DNA from: RPRB01 sp035543115
GTDB lineage: Bacteria; Myxococcota; Myxococcia; Myxococcales; Myxococcaceae
Assembly (NCBI GenBank): GCA_035543115.1
Contig: DATKKF010000085.1
Span: 1-21,458, forward strand
DNA length: 21,458 nucleotides
Direction: 5' to 3'
In this document: piece after piece, positions 1 to 8,085 of the stretch
Layout: the number at the start of each line of letters is the position of its first letter
Position numbering within the stretch: the first letter of the stretch is position 1
The notes under the pieces: model-generated
What the model was told of the DNA's origin: nothing
Database searches by the model: none
The model's input: the letters and a program-made list of their open reading frames with translations, nothing else
Translations under genes and position numbers: made by a program

Positions 1-47
1 AACTCCTTCCCGAACCGCTGGAAGAGCGTGTCCTCGGCAGTGGGCAT
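1..47 (-). CDS. Partial N-terminus, possible cyclic-nucleotide-binding (Crp-like) protein
   Basis: Only the first 15 codons and two bases are inside the window. Read on the minus strand from ATG at 47 they give MPTAEDTLFQRFGKE. This resembles the start of cyclic-nucleotide-binding-domain proteins common in myxobacteria, where a similar LFQRFGKEF segment leads into the cNMP-binding beta roll. That comparison is from memory. The fragment is too short for a domain call. It lies downstream of, and in the same direction as, the adenylate cyclase gene, so a cAMP-binding product would make functional sense, but this is inference. The start is supported only by the Met and the continuous frame to the edge. 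Confidence 0.4.
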   Translation of the reverse strand, partial: MPTAEDTLFQRFGKE

Positions 48-104
48 GTCGGCGGGTACGGCGGGGGGAAGTCAATCAACTGGCCCGGGAGGGCGCAACT
101 TCCT

Positions 105-137
105 GGGCGGGTGCGACAGGCCTGGAAGAGCCCGCCC
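105..137 (-). terminator. GC-rich stem-loop at the 3' end of the cyclase gene
   Basis: GGGCGGG at 105-111 pairs perfectly with CCCGCCC at 131-137, with a 19-base loop that itself holds the palindrome AGGCCT. It touches the cyclase stop codon (137-139) and precedes the next minus-strand gene. There is no T-run after it, so it is at best a factor-assisted terminator or a 3' stabilising hairpin. Confidence 0.22.
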
Positions 138-2446
138 TACACCGCCGAGGTCCGCGCCTCCGACAGGTACCGGCGGGCGACGCGGTCGTCCGGGCGGGCG
201 GCGAGCACCGCCTGGAACCCGGCCTCGGCGTCCGGCACGCGCCGGGCGGCGAGCGCATCCACCGCCGCCTCGAACCGGGCGATCATCGCCTGCTCCTCCG
301 CGGTGGGAGCCCCGAGCGCCAGCAGCTCCCAGACCCGCACCGGCTCGGACCGCCCGCGGAGCCGCAGCGAGCCCAGCCTTCGCCCGGTCGCCTGCGGGGC
401 GATGCGGCGCCACGTCTCCTCGGACACCATGATGCTGGTCTGGAAGAGCTTGTTCGCGCCCTCCAGCCGGGAGGCCATGTTCACCGCGTCGCCCATCACC
501 GTGTAGTCGAAGCGCAGGTTGGAGCCCATGTTCCCGACCACCATCGGCCCGCTGTTGATGCCCACGCCGATCTCGATCTCCGGGAGCCCCTCGGACCTCC
601 AGCGAGTGCGGAGCTGCTCCAGCTCCTCGAGGAAGCGCAGCGCGGTCCGGCAGGCGCGCAGGGCGTGGTCCTCCTGAGGAACCGGCGCCCCCCAGAACGC
701 CATCAGCGCGTCGCCGATGTACTTGTCCAGCGTCCCCCCCTCCTCGAGCACGATGCGGGTCATGGGCGAGAGGTACCCGTTGATGAACTTCACCAGCGCC
801 TCGGGCGCCATGGTCTCCGAGAGGGCGGTGAATCCCCGGATGTCGCTGAAGAGCACGGTGCAGTCGCGCTTCTCGCCGCCGAGACGGAGAAGCTCGGGGT
901 GGTCGAGCATCTCGGTCATCACGCTCTCGGCGACGTAGTACCGGAAGGTGCGCCGGAGGCGGGCCTTCTCCCGGTCGGTGGAGAGGTAACCGACGAAGAC
1001 CACCGCGAACGCGGTGAGGAAGACGTTGGCCAGCGGCAGCGCCGAGGCCAGCACCACCCCGCGCCGGAGCGCCAGCTGCACCACCGCCATCCACCCCAGG
1101 GCCAGCGCGAACGGAACCGCGGCCTTGATCCAGGGCGAGGCGCGGGGGAGCACCAGCCCGAGCAGCAGCCCCACACCGAGGATGAAGACCAGCTCGGAGA
1201 GCACCGACCCGGTCCCGCGCTGGAGGAACCGGCCGGAGAGGATGCTGGAGAGCATCGCCGCGTGGGCGTAGATGCCGGCCTCGAGGTTCCGGAAGGGCGT
1301 CACCACCTGGTCGTACTGGCCGACGAGCGTCACCCCGACCAGCACCACCTTGCCCTGCAGCGTCCCGGGCGGGAGCTCCCGGTCGACCACGTCGGCGAGC
1401 GGGACGGTGCGGAAGACCTCCGCCGGGCCGGGGTAGTCGATGCGGGTCCGCGGGCGCTTGAGCGAGAGGGGGACGGTGCGCAGCGCCTGGCCGTCGCGCC
1501 GGAGCCGCGCCGCGACCAGCTGCCCGAGCTCCGGGTCCCACACCGGCTCCACCGTGGCCCCGAGCGCGGTGGCCGCGGTCTGCAGCTCGAGCGAGGGGAG
1601 TAGCCCCGGCGGGTGCTCCAGCTGCACGAAGGGCGGAGTGAGCCGTACCACCCCGTCGTCGTCCCGGAGCACGTTGAAGTGCCCCAGCAGCTGGGCGGGC
1701 GGCAGCAGCCGCGGGAGCGGCACCTGCGCCGAGACGAAGCGCTCGGCGATGCTGCGGTCGAGAGGCACCTCGAAGAAGGACTTCCCGGACGGCCCCGGGA
1801 AGCGCGTCATCATCCGCGTGCGGAGCAGCGCCTCGGCCACCTCGCGCTGCTCGAGGTAGTCCTGCGCCTCGCCGCTGCCGTAGGCGGACACTCCCTGGAC
1901 CAGCTCCGGTGCGTCGGCGAGCGCCCGGGCGAGCGCGGCGTCACCGCTGGCCGAGGCCCGCGCCTTCAGCGTCGCCAGCACCGGGCTGACGGCGAGGCGG
2001 GAGGACTCGGGAAGTCCTCCGACCGCCCGGCTCAGCGCCTCGGCGGCCTCGCTCATCACCGCGGCGTCCGAGCCCCGGTCCTCGTCGGTGAAGGTGATGT
2101 CGAGCCCGATGGCCGCCGGGCCGGCCTCGTGCAGCCGGTTGACGGCGCGGGCGAGCAGCTCGCGGCTCCAGGGCCAGCGGCCGTAGCGCTGCACCGAGCG
2201 CTCGTCGATGGCCGCCACCACCACGTCGGGGTGCGGTGCTCGGACGCCTCGTGCCCAGACCTGGAGGTCGGAGGCCCGCCCCTCGAGCGCGGAGAGGACG
2301 CGCAGCACCGCAGCACGCGGGCCGGTGCCGGTGCTCGCCTGGCGGCCATCGGTGGCCCAGTGGAGCAGGGCCATCGCCAGGGCGACGCCGAGCCCCACCA
2401 GCTCGTAGCGGCGACGGCTCACCCAGCGGAGGCGCGCGGGCAGCAA
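137..2446 (-). CDS. CHASE2 domain-containing adenylate/guanylate cyclase
   Basis: A 769-residue membrane sensor that should make cAMP on receiving an extracytoplasmic signal. A hydrophobic segment at about 16-30 is followed by a CHASE2 sensor domain (about 50-400), then three membrane segments (about 415-488), a short linker and a class III cyclase domain (about 525-710). Visible catalytic residues are metal-binding D535 (FSDIRGFT) and D579, base-selecting K575 (DKYIGD) and D647 (DYTVMGDAVN), and transition-state N656 and R660. The Lys/Asp pair favours ATP over GTP. Residues 722-760 look like a short TPR-type helical repeat. The frame opens at TTG 2446 just after an in-frame stop. GTG at 2422 is an equally possible start. 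It is divergent from purM. Confidence 0.9.
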   Translation of the reverse strand: MLPARLRWVSRRRYELVGLGVALAMALLHWATDGRQASTGTGPRAAVLRVLSALEGRASDLQVWARGVRAPHPDVVVAAIDERSVQRYGRWPWSRELLARAVNRLHEAGPAAIGLDITFTDEDRGSDAAVMSEAAEALSRAVGGLPESSRLAVSPVLATLKARASASGDAALARALADAPELVQGVSAYGSGEAQDYLEQREVAEALLRTRMMTRFPGPSGKSFFEVPLDRSIAERFVSAQVPLPRLLPPAQLLGHFNVLRDDDGVVRLTPPFVQLEHPPGLLPSLELQTAATALGATVEPVWDPELGQLVAARLRRDGQALRTVPLSLKRPRTRIDYPGPAEVFRTVPLADVVDRELPPGTLQGKVVLVGVTLVGQYDQVVTPFRNLEAGIYAHAAMLSSILSGRFLQRGTGSVLSELVFILGVGLLLGLVLPRASPWIKAAVPFALALGWMAVVQLALRRGVVLASALPLANVFLTAFAVVFVGYLSTDREKARLRRTFRYYVAESVMTEMLDHPELLRLGGEKRDCTVLFSDIRGFTALSETMAPEALVKFINGYLSPMTRIVLEEGGTLDKYIGDALMAFWGAPVPQEDHALRACRTALRFLEELEQLRTRWRSEGLPEIEIGVGINSGPMVVGNMGSNLRFDYTVMGDAVNMASRLEGANKLFQTSIMVSEETWRRIAPQATGRRLGSLRLRGRSEPVRVWELLALGAPTAEEQAMIARFEAAVDALAARRVPDAEAGFQAVLAARPDDRVARRYLSEARTSAV

Positions 2447-2539
2447 GCGCCGGCAAGCCTACGACCGGACGGGGGGCACGGGGCAAGTGGAGGGCGCTCG
2501 TCGGCGTGGGTCAGATCGCGTAGAAGGGCGCGCGGGCCC

Positions 2540-3574
2540 ATGGGACTCAACTACAAGGACGCGGGCGTCGACATCGAGGCGGGCGACGCGCTGGTGGAGC
2601 GGATCAAGCCGCTCGCCGCGCGCACCCTCCGGCCCGAGGTGGTCTCCGGGGTGGGCGGCTTCGGTGGGCTCTTCGCCATCCCTCCGGGGAAGTACCGGGA
2701 GCCGGTGCTGGTCTCGGGCACCGACGGGGTGGGGACGAAGCTGAAGATCGCCCTCGCCGCCGGGAAGCACGACACGGTGGGCATCGACCTGGTGGCGATG
2801 AGCGTCAACGACGTGCTCACCTCCGGGGCCGAGCCGCTCTTCTTCCTCGACTACCTGGCCACCGGCCGGCTCGACGTGGACCAGGCCACCGAGGTGGTGA
2901 AGGGCGTCGCCGAGGGCTGCGCGCGCGCCGGCTGCACGCTGCTCGGGGGCGAGACCGCCGAGCACCCCGGCGCGCACGGGAACGAGTACGACCTCGCCGG
3001 CTTCTGCGTGGGCATCGTGGAACGGTCGCGCATCCTCACCGGGGCGAGCATCCGCCCGGGCGACGCGCTGGTGGGCCTCGGGAGCACCGGCCTGCACTCC
3101 AACGGATTCAGCCTGGTCCGCCGCATCCTCTCGGATGCGCGGGTGGCGCTCGACGCGCGACCGCCGGAGCTCGGTGGGAAGCCGGTCTGGGAGGTGCTGC
3201 TCGAACCCACCCGCATCTACGTGAAGGACGTGCTGGCGCTGCTCGAGACGGTGGAGGTGAAGGGCCTCGCTCACATCACCGGGAGCGGACTGCCGGGCAA
3301 CGTGCCCCGCTGCCTCCCCGAGGGCACGCGTGCGGTGCTGGAGGCCAGGGCCTGGCCGCGGCCGGCGGTGTTCGACTGGCTGCAGCGGCTCGGCGGGGTG
3401 TCGGACGCGGAGATGGACTCCACCTTCAACATGGGGCTGGGGATGGTGGCGATGGTGGCCCAGGCGTCGGTGCAGCCGGCGATCGCGCTGCTCTCGGCGA
3501 GGGGTGTGCCGGCCTGGAACGTCGGCCGGATCGAGGCCTCCACGGGCGAGCCCACGGCGGTCGTGGTCCGGTGA
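2540..3574 (+). CDS. purM: Phosphoribosylformylglycinamidine cyclo-ligase (AIR synthetase)
   Basis: Fifth step of purine synthesis: ATP-dependent ring closure of FGAM to AIR in the cytoplasm. The 344-residue protein has the normal PurM length and landmarks: the NYKDAGVDI start, VSGTDGVGTKLK (58-69), the dimer/active-site stretch VNDVLTSGAEPLFFLDY (89-105), GGETAE (136-141), GLHSNGFSLVR, and HITGSGLPGN. The last is normally HITGGGL, so one Gly of the conserved triplet is Ser here. ATG 2540 gives the expected family N-terminus, with AGAAGG about 11 bases upstream as ribosome binding site. Its stop overlaps the GTG start of purN, so the two are translationally coupled. Confidence 0.97.
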   Translation: MGLNYKDAGVDIEAGDALVERIKPLAARTLRPEVVSGVGGFGGLFAIPPGKYREPVLVSGTDGVGTKLKIALAAGKHDTVGIDLVAMSVNDVLTSGAEPLFFLDYLATGRLDVDQATEVVKGVAEGCARAGCTLLGGETAEHPGAHGNEYDLAGFCVGIVERSRILTGASIRPGDALVGLGSTGLHSNGFSLVRRILSDARVALDARPPELGGKPVWEVLLEPTRIYVKDVLALLETVEVKGLAHITGSGLPGNVPRCLPEGTRAVLEARAWPRPAVFDWLQRLGGVSDAEMDSTFNMGLGMVAMVAQASVQPAIALLSARGVPAWNVGRIEASTGEPTAVVVR

Positions 3575-4230
3575 GCGCCGCGCACGTCGCGGTGCTGGTC
3601 TCCGGGTCGGGCACGAACCTCCAGTCGCTGCTCGATGCCGCGGCCGTTCCGGGCTACCCGGCGCGCATCGCGGTGGTGGTGTCGAACGTCCCCGGCGTCC
3701 GCGCGCTCGAGCGGGCGGTGCTGGCCGGCGTGCCCACGCGGGTGCTGCCCCACCAGGGCTACCCGGACCGTGCCGGGTACGACCGCGCGCTGGTCGAGGC
3801 CATCGCGCCGTTCGGCTGCCGCATCGCCTGCCTCGCGGGCTTCATGCGGCTGGTGGGGCCGACCTTCCTCCGTGCCTTCCCCGGCGGGGTGCTCAACATC
3901 CACCCCGCCCTCCTCCCGAGCTTCCCCGGGTTGCACGCACATCGCCAAGCCCTGGAGCACGGGGTGAAGGTGACCGGCTGCACCGTGCACCTGGTGGACG
4001 AGGGCACCGACACCGGCCCCATCGTCGCGCAGTCCGCGGTGCCGGTGCTCGACGGCGACACCGAGGACGCGCTGCAGAGGCGCATCCAGGAGCAGGAGCA
4101 CCGGCTCTTCCCGCTCGCGCTGGGGCTGCTCGCCGCGGGGCGGCTCCGCGTGGAGGGCCGGCGGGTCCACGTGGCCGGCGGTGCGCCCGAGGCGGGAGGG
4201 CTGTCGCTGGTCAACCCGGGGCGTTTCTAA
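3571..4230 (+). CDS. purN: Phosphoribosylglycinamide formyltransferase
   Basis: Third step of purine synthesis: transfer of a formyl group from 10-formyl-THF to GAR. The 219-residue protein begins VAVLVSGSGTNLQSLLDA, the phosphate-binding loop of GART. It carries the catalytic triad in the expected places: N109 and H111 (NIHPALLPSFPG) and D147 (DEGTDTGPI). The GTG start at 3571 lies inside the last codons of purM (GTGA overlap). A PurM-PurN pair is common in proteobacteria. The length is slightly above the E. coli enzyme because of a loosely conserved C-terminal tail. Confidence 0.97.
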   Translation: MSAAHVAVLVSGSGTNLQSLLDAAAVPGYPARIAVVVSNVPGVRALERAVLAGVPTRVLPHQGYPDRAGYDRALVEAIAPFGCRIACLAGFMRLVGPTFLRAFPGGVLNIHPALLPSFPGLHAHRQALEHGVKVTGCTVHLVDEGTDTGPIVAQSAVPVLDGDTEDALQRRIQEQEHRLFPLALGLLAAGRLRVEGRRVHVAGGAPEAGGLSLVNPGRF

Positions 4231-4280
4231 GGTGTCCCGACCCTCCCCGAGCCTCTCCCTGATGCGGGGGGCGTCGAGCA

Positions 4281-4300
4281 GCGCAGCGACGAGGCTGCGC
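4281..4300 (+). terminator. Possible stem-loop between purN and the oxidoreductase gene
   Basis: GCGCAGC (4281-4287) pairs with GCTGCGC (4294-4300) around a six-base loop, 50 bases after the purN stop. The surrounding 126-bp gap is rich in GCAGCG repeats. No T-run follows, so it is a weak candidate for a terminator or attenuating hairpin. Confidence 0.2.
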
Positions 4301-4356
4301 GTCGCAGCGAGAGGAACGGCCGCCGCAGCGCTCCGCACACCCCGGTCGGAGCACTA

Positions 4357-5853
4357 GTGCCGACGCTTCTCCCACGACCGCGCATCGCGCCCGGGCCCTC
4401 GCGCCACGTGTACGACGTGCTGGTGCTCGGAGCGGAGCTCGGCGGGGCGCTGGCCGCGGCGCTGCTCGCCAAGCGGGGCCTCCGGGTGCTGTGGGCGGAG
4501 CACGCCCAGCTCGCGCCGGGGTACGAGCACGACGGCTTCCTCTTCTCCTCGCCGCCGTACGTGGTGCCGCCGTTCCGGATGTGGCCGATGGTGGAGAGCT
4601 GCTTCACCGAGCTCGGGCTCACCACTGGCTTCCAGCGGGCGCTGAAGCCGGTGGGGCCGTGGCAGATCGTCCTCCCCCGCCACCGCCTCGACCTGCCGCC
4701 GGAGCCGCCGCGGCGGCTGGCCGAGCTGCAGCGCGAGTTCGGGACCGGAGGGAGCCGGGTGGCCGAGACGCTGGCCGCGCTCACCGCGATGCCCGAGGCC
4801 TCGGACCCGTTCTTCCGCTTCCTGGACGACTTCTCGCCGGGCGGCTGGCTCGAGCGGATCCGCCTGCGGCGGCGGGCGGCGAAGGTGGAGGGGCTCATCC
4901 GGCCCTCGCCGCTCTCCGCCGACGAGCCGCTGGACGCGCTGCTCAGCAGCGCGGTTCCCTTCCTGGTGCAGCAGGAGCCGACCGGGCCGCTCGCCGTCAC
5001 CCGGGTGCTGGCCCAGCTGATGAAGTCGGCGCTGCGGTTGCCCGGGGGACGGGAGGGGCTGCGCGAGACGCTGGGTCGGCGATTCACCGAGCTCGGCGGG
5101 ACGTTGCTGCCGCAGGAGGGGCTTGTCGGGCGCGCGGTGGACGGCATCGACTTCGAGGGGCCGCAGGTCACGCTCCGGGTGCGGGGGGCCGAGGCGGTGT
5201 ACCGGGCGCAGTGGCTGGTGGCGGCGATGGACCCCGGCCTGCTGGCCGGGCTCCTCCCCGAGGAGGGTCCGGGGAAGAAGCTGGCGGAGCACCTCGGCGG
5301 CCTCACCCCGCAGCGGCTGGTGCTCACCGTCCACTGGGTGCTTCCGGAGAAGGCGCTGCCCCGGGGGATGGGCGAGCTCCTGCTGATGGACGGTGGGCAG
5401 ACCGGGCCGGTGTGGATCCAGGTGCACCCCACGCGGCGGGCGGGGGCGCGGGGCGACGAGGAGTCGCTGCGGACGGTGAGCGCATCGGCGCTCGTCGGGG
5501 CGGGGGTCCGGGACGCCGGTGAGTCCGGTCTGCGGCTCCCGGCCGCCGGGGTGGAGCGGGCGCTGGAGGCGCTGATGCCCTTCTCGGTGGCGCAGCGGGT
5601 GGCCCGCTCGGTCCCGCTGGTGGACGGACCGGGAGCGCTGGCCGGCGCCGGGCCGCAGGTCGTCTACGGCCCGGCGGACGGGTCCGCGACCGGGCTCGAG
5701 GGCCTGGGCGTCCGTACTCCGGCCAAGCACGTGCTGTACGTGGGCCGGGAGGCGATCCTGGGGCTGGGCCTCGAAGGGGAGCTGCTCGGCGCGGCGCGGG
5801 CCGCGGGGCTGGTGCACGAGCACGTCAGGAAGCGAGATCCCCTCAAGAGATAG
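4357..5853 (+). CDS. FAD/NAD(P)-binding oxidoreductase, phytoene-desaturase/amine-oxidase-like
   Basis: A 498-residue flavoprotein-like enzyme. Its N-terminal Rossmann beta-alpha-beta (YDVLVLGAELGGALAAALLAKRG, 19-41, then strand LRVLWAEHA with E48 as the likely ribose-binding Glu) is typical of the family. The C-terminal block at about 465-485 (YVGREAILGLGLEGELLG) fits the second FAD-contact segment. The glycine motif is unusual: in GxGxxG the second Gly is E27 (GAELGG). The middle (about 100-330) carries no recognisable substrate motif, so the reaction is unknown. The GTG start at 4357 is just after an in-frame stop, with no clear ribosome binding site. Nothing nearby suggests carotenoid synthesis. 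Confidence 0.75.
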   Translation: MPTLLPRPRIAPGPSRHVYDVLVLGAELGGALAAALLAKRGLRVLWAEHAQLAPGYEHDGFLFSSPPYVVPPFRMWPMVESCFTELGLTTGFQRALKPVGPWQIVLPRHRLDLPPEPPRRLAELQREFGTGGSRVAETLAALTAMPEASDPFFRFLDDFSPGGWLERIRLRRRAAKVEGLIRPSPLSADEPLDALLSSAVPFLVQQEPTGPLAVTRVLAQLMKSALRLPGGREGLRETLGRRFTELGGTLLPQEGLVGRAVDGIDFEGPQVTLRVRGAEAVYRAQWLVAAMDPGLLAGLLPEEGPGKKLAEHLGGLTPQRLVLTVHWVLPEKALPRGMGELLLMDGGQTGPVWIQVHPTRRAGARGDEESLRTVSASALVGAGVRDAGESGLRLPAAGVERALEALMPFSVAQRVARSVPLVDGPGALAGAGPQVVYGPADGSATGLEGLGVRTPAKHVLYVGREAILGLGLEGELLGAARAAGLVHEHVRKRDPLKR

Positions 5854-5935
5854 CCGTTTGGGCAGTCCGGCTGGCGCTCGGGCCGGGTTTCGGCTAGACA
5901 GCCCCGCTTCGTCCGTCTCTCTGGAGTCCCTGGCA

Positions 5936-6127
5936 ATGGCCTGGAAGTGCGACATCTGTGGCAAGCGCCCGCTGGTCGGGAACAAGGTGAGCCACGCCAA
6001 CAACAAGTCCAAGACGCGGTCCCTGCCCAATCTGCAGAAGCTCCGGGCGACCGTGGATGGGCGCACCCAGCGTGTCCTGGCCTGCACCCGCTGCATCAAG
6101 GCGGGCAAGGTCACCAAGGCCGCCTGA
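5936..6127 (+). CDS. rpmB: 50S ribosomal protein L28
   Basis: A 63-residue ribosomal large-subunit protein. It matches L28 throughout: MAWKCDICGKRP, GNKVSHANNKSKTR, PNLQKLR, then CTRCIKAGKV. The four cysteines C5, C8, C50 and C53 form two CxxC pairs, so this is the zinc-ribbon (C+) version rather than the zinc-independent paralogue that some bacteria switch to under zinc starvation. GGAG at 5923-5926 is a good ribosome binding site nine bases before the ATG. It stands alone, not next to rpmG, in an 82-bp gap after the oxidoreductase gene. Confidence 0.97.
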   Translation: MAWKCDICGKRPLVGNKVSHANNKSKTRSLPNLQKLRATVDGRTQRVLACTRCIKAGKVTKAA

Positions 6128-6142
6128 GCCGGGCGCGCCCCC

Positions 6143-7060
6143 GTGCGGGTCGCCCTGCTCTTCATCGACGGCGTCGGGGTCGGCGCCCGGGATGCGCAGT
6201 TCAACCCGCTGGCGCGGGGCGAGTGGCTCCTCTCGCAGTTCGACGATGGCAGCGGCAGCGAGCTTCCCGGCGGCGCACTGACGCTGCTGGAGACGACGTT
6301 CGGTGTCCCCGGCCGGCCCCAGTCCGCGACCAACCAGACGGCCATCCTGACCGGTGAGCCGGCACCGCGGCTGCTGGGGAGGCACGTGCTGGGATTTCCG
6401 GATGCGGCGTTGCGGGAGATCCTCCTCCGTGCCTCGGTGGTGAAGCGGCTGGTCCGCGCCGGCCGACGGGCGATGTTCGTGAACGGGTATCCGGGGGCGT
6501 ACCTGACGGCGCTGGGTTTGCCGCACCTTCCATCGCGGGTTCCGGAGTTGGTGATCCCCGAGCGAGCGCGCCGTCGGCTCCGGCCATCGAGCACCACCCT
6601 GGCCTTCGCCGCGGGGGAGGTCCCGCTGCGGACCCTGGACCAGGTCCGGGCGGGTGAGGCGCTGTCGCATGACGTGACGGGTGAACGGGGCCGGGCGCGC
6701 GGGTTCGATGTGCCGCTGCGGACGCCGGACGAGGCGGCGGAGATCTTCTGGCGGGCAGCGAAGGACGTGGACTTCACCCTCTTCGAGCACTTCCTCGCCG
6801 ACGAGGCGGGGCACGCCAAGGACATGGCCCTGGCCGAGTCGGCGCTGGAGACCTTCGATGCCTTCGCCCGCGCGGTGGTGACGCGGCGCCCCGCGGACGT
6901 GCGAGTGCTGGTCTGCAGCGACCACGGAAACGTGGAGAACCTCCGGATTCGAAACCACACCCTGGCGCCGGTGGCGCTCCTGTCCTTCCCGCCGCTGGAA
7001 GGGCCGGTGCCGGAGACCGTGGCGGACGTGGCGGGGCTCATCGCCGGAGCGGCCGGGTGA
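6143..7060 (+). CDS. Alkaline-phosphatase-superfamily metalloenzyme (phosphopentomutase/iPGM-like)
   Basis: A 305-residue protein with the two-metal core of the alkaline phosphatase superfamily as in cofactor-independent phosphoglycerate mutase and phosphopentomutase. D9 (LLFIDGVGVG), a nucleophile region SATNQTAILTG (61-71, T66 the likely phosphorylated residue), D220/H224 (ADEAGHAKDM), D260/H261 (CSDHGNVEN) and H272 are the expected metal ligands. It is shorter than iPGM (about 510) and lacks most of a cap domain, so the substrate is open: a phosphatase or small mutase is likely. GTG 6143 gives the family start. It lies 15 bases after rpmB, and its stop overlaps the GTG of the next gene. 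Confidence 0.8.
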   Translation: MRVALLFIDGVGVGARDAQFNPLARGEWLLSQFDDGSGSELPGGALTLLETTFGVPGRPQSATNQTAILTGEPAPRLLGRHVLGFPDAALREILLRASVVKRLVRAGRRAMFVNGYPGAYLTALGLPHLPSRVPELVIPERARRRLRPSSTTLAFAAGEVPLRTLDQVRAGEALSHDVTGERGRARGFDVPLRTPDEAAEIFWRAAKDVDFTLFEHFLADEAGHAKDMALAESALETFDAFARAVVTRRPADVRVLVCSDHGNVENLRIRNHTLAPVALLSFPPLEGPVPETVADVAGLIAGAAG

Positions 7061-7911
7061 CGCGGGCGCGCTGGGCTGGGGTGCTCGCGGCGCTGGTCTC
7101 CGTCGGCCCGCTGAGCTGCGCGACCCCACGCAGCGACGGTGGCGACGCGGTGATGACGGACGCCGGGCCGATCCGGCTCGAGTTCGTGGAGTGGAGCGAG
7201 GGCACCGCGGACCTGCTCCGGTCGACAGTGCCGGAGGCGGCGAAGGTGCTCTCGCGTTGGGGTGGGCTCCGGGAACCGGTGCGGATCACCGTGGTGAATT
7301 CGCACTGGGAGCTGGAGGAGGCGGTGGGCCGCCCGTTGCCGGGCATCTCCGCCTGGGCGCGGCGGAGCCAGGTGGTGCTCTGGGACCCACGCTGGTGGCC
7401 GCTTCCGCCGAGCGCCGAGCACGACCCGGTGCTCGCCGCCCAGGTCCGCCGGACGCAGGTGACGGGACTCCTCGAGCACGAGCTCACCCACTGCCTGATG
7501 TTCCAGCGTGCCGGCCCCACGCCTGCGGACCCGCACCAGCGCATCCCCTTCTGGTTTCGCGAAGGGATGGCGGCGGTGACCGCCGGCGAGAGCGCTCAGT
7601 GGCCACCGCCGGAGTCACTGGCGCAGTGGCTGGCGGCGCACCCCGACGTGGATCTCCTGCGCGACGCGGCGGCGCTCGCGCGGACCGACCCGAGCATCGC
7701 CTACGGTGCCGCGTACCACGGGTTCGACTTCCTGGTCCGCCGCTACGGCGACGCCACGGCGCTGCGAGTGCTGGAGCTGATGCGCGTCCGGGACGGATTT
7801 CAGGACGCGTTCCAGGATGCCGTGGGCGTCAGCGTCGAATCGTTCGCCACAGACTTCCGGCGTTACCTGAGCTGGCGAGGGTTCCAGCCGGCGGTAGCCC
7901 CACCTCGCTGA
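7057..7911 (+). CDS. Exported gluzincin-type peptidase MA-like protein
   Basis: A 284-residue exported protein with a zinc-protease-like core. The N-terminus (MTRARWAGVLAALVSVGPLS) is a signal peptide. C21 after PLS could be a lipidated Cys, though the lipobox is poor. HELTH at 141-145 is an HExxH zinc site, and the FWFREGMAAV segment (165-174) gives E169 as the likely third ligand, the arrangement of the peptidase MA-like family. The domain before the motif (35-115) is mixed alpha/beta with no known motif. It overlaps the upstream metalloenzyme gene as GTGA, so the two are co-translated. The actual substrate is unknown, and many members of this family are described only from sequence. Confidence 0.75.
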   Translation: MTRARWAGVLAALVSVGPLSCATPRSDGGDAVMTDAGPIRLEFVEWSEGTADLLRSTVPEAAKVLSRWGGLREPVRITVVNSHWELEEAVGRPLPGISAWARRSQVVLWDPRWWPLPPSAEHDPVLAAQVRRTQVTGLLEHELTHCLMFQRAGPTPADPHQRIPFWFREGMAAVTAGESAQWPPPESLAQWLAAHPDVDLLRDAAALARTDPSIAYGAAYHGFDFLVRRYGDATALRVLELMRVRDGFQDAFQDAVGVSVESFATDFRRYLSWRGFQPAVAPPR

Positions 7912-8085
7912 CGGACCGACGCGGCGCTCGTGCCAGTCCAGCACCGGAAGCCCCTCTGGACGGCACCCGTGGGCCCGTGCGCGCCAGGGCCGCACTCACC
8001 TGCGCCGGCTCCGGTGCGACCTCGGCCCCCAGCGGCAGCGTGCAGGAGCGCGAGGGCAGCGGCTCGCACCGTCACCTGCGGGGCC

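Noticed and set aside
1613..2539. Upstream extension of the purM frame through the divergent cyclase gene
   Set aside because: PurM proteins begin with NYKDAGVD. ATG 2540 has a ribosome binding site, and the extension is antisense to real coding sequence.
4354..7536. Very long minus-strand open frame (over 1,000 codons) antisense to the oxidoreductase, rpmB and metalloenzyme genes
   Set aside because: It is a by-product of high-GC codon bias. It runs across three well-supported plus-strand genes and shows no family motifs.
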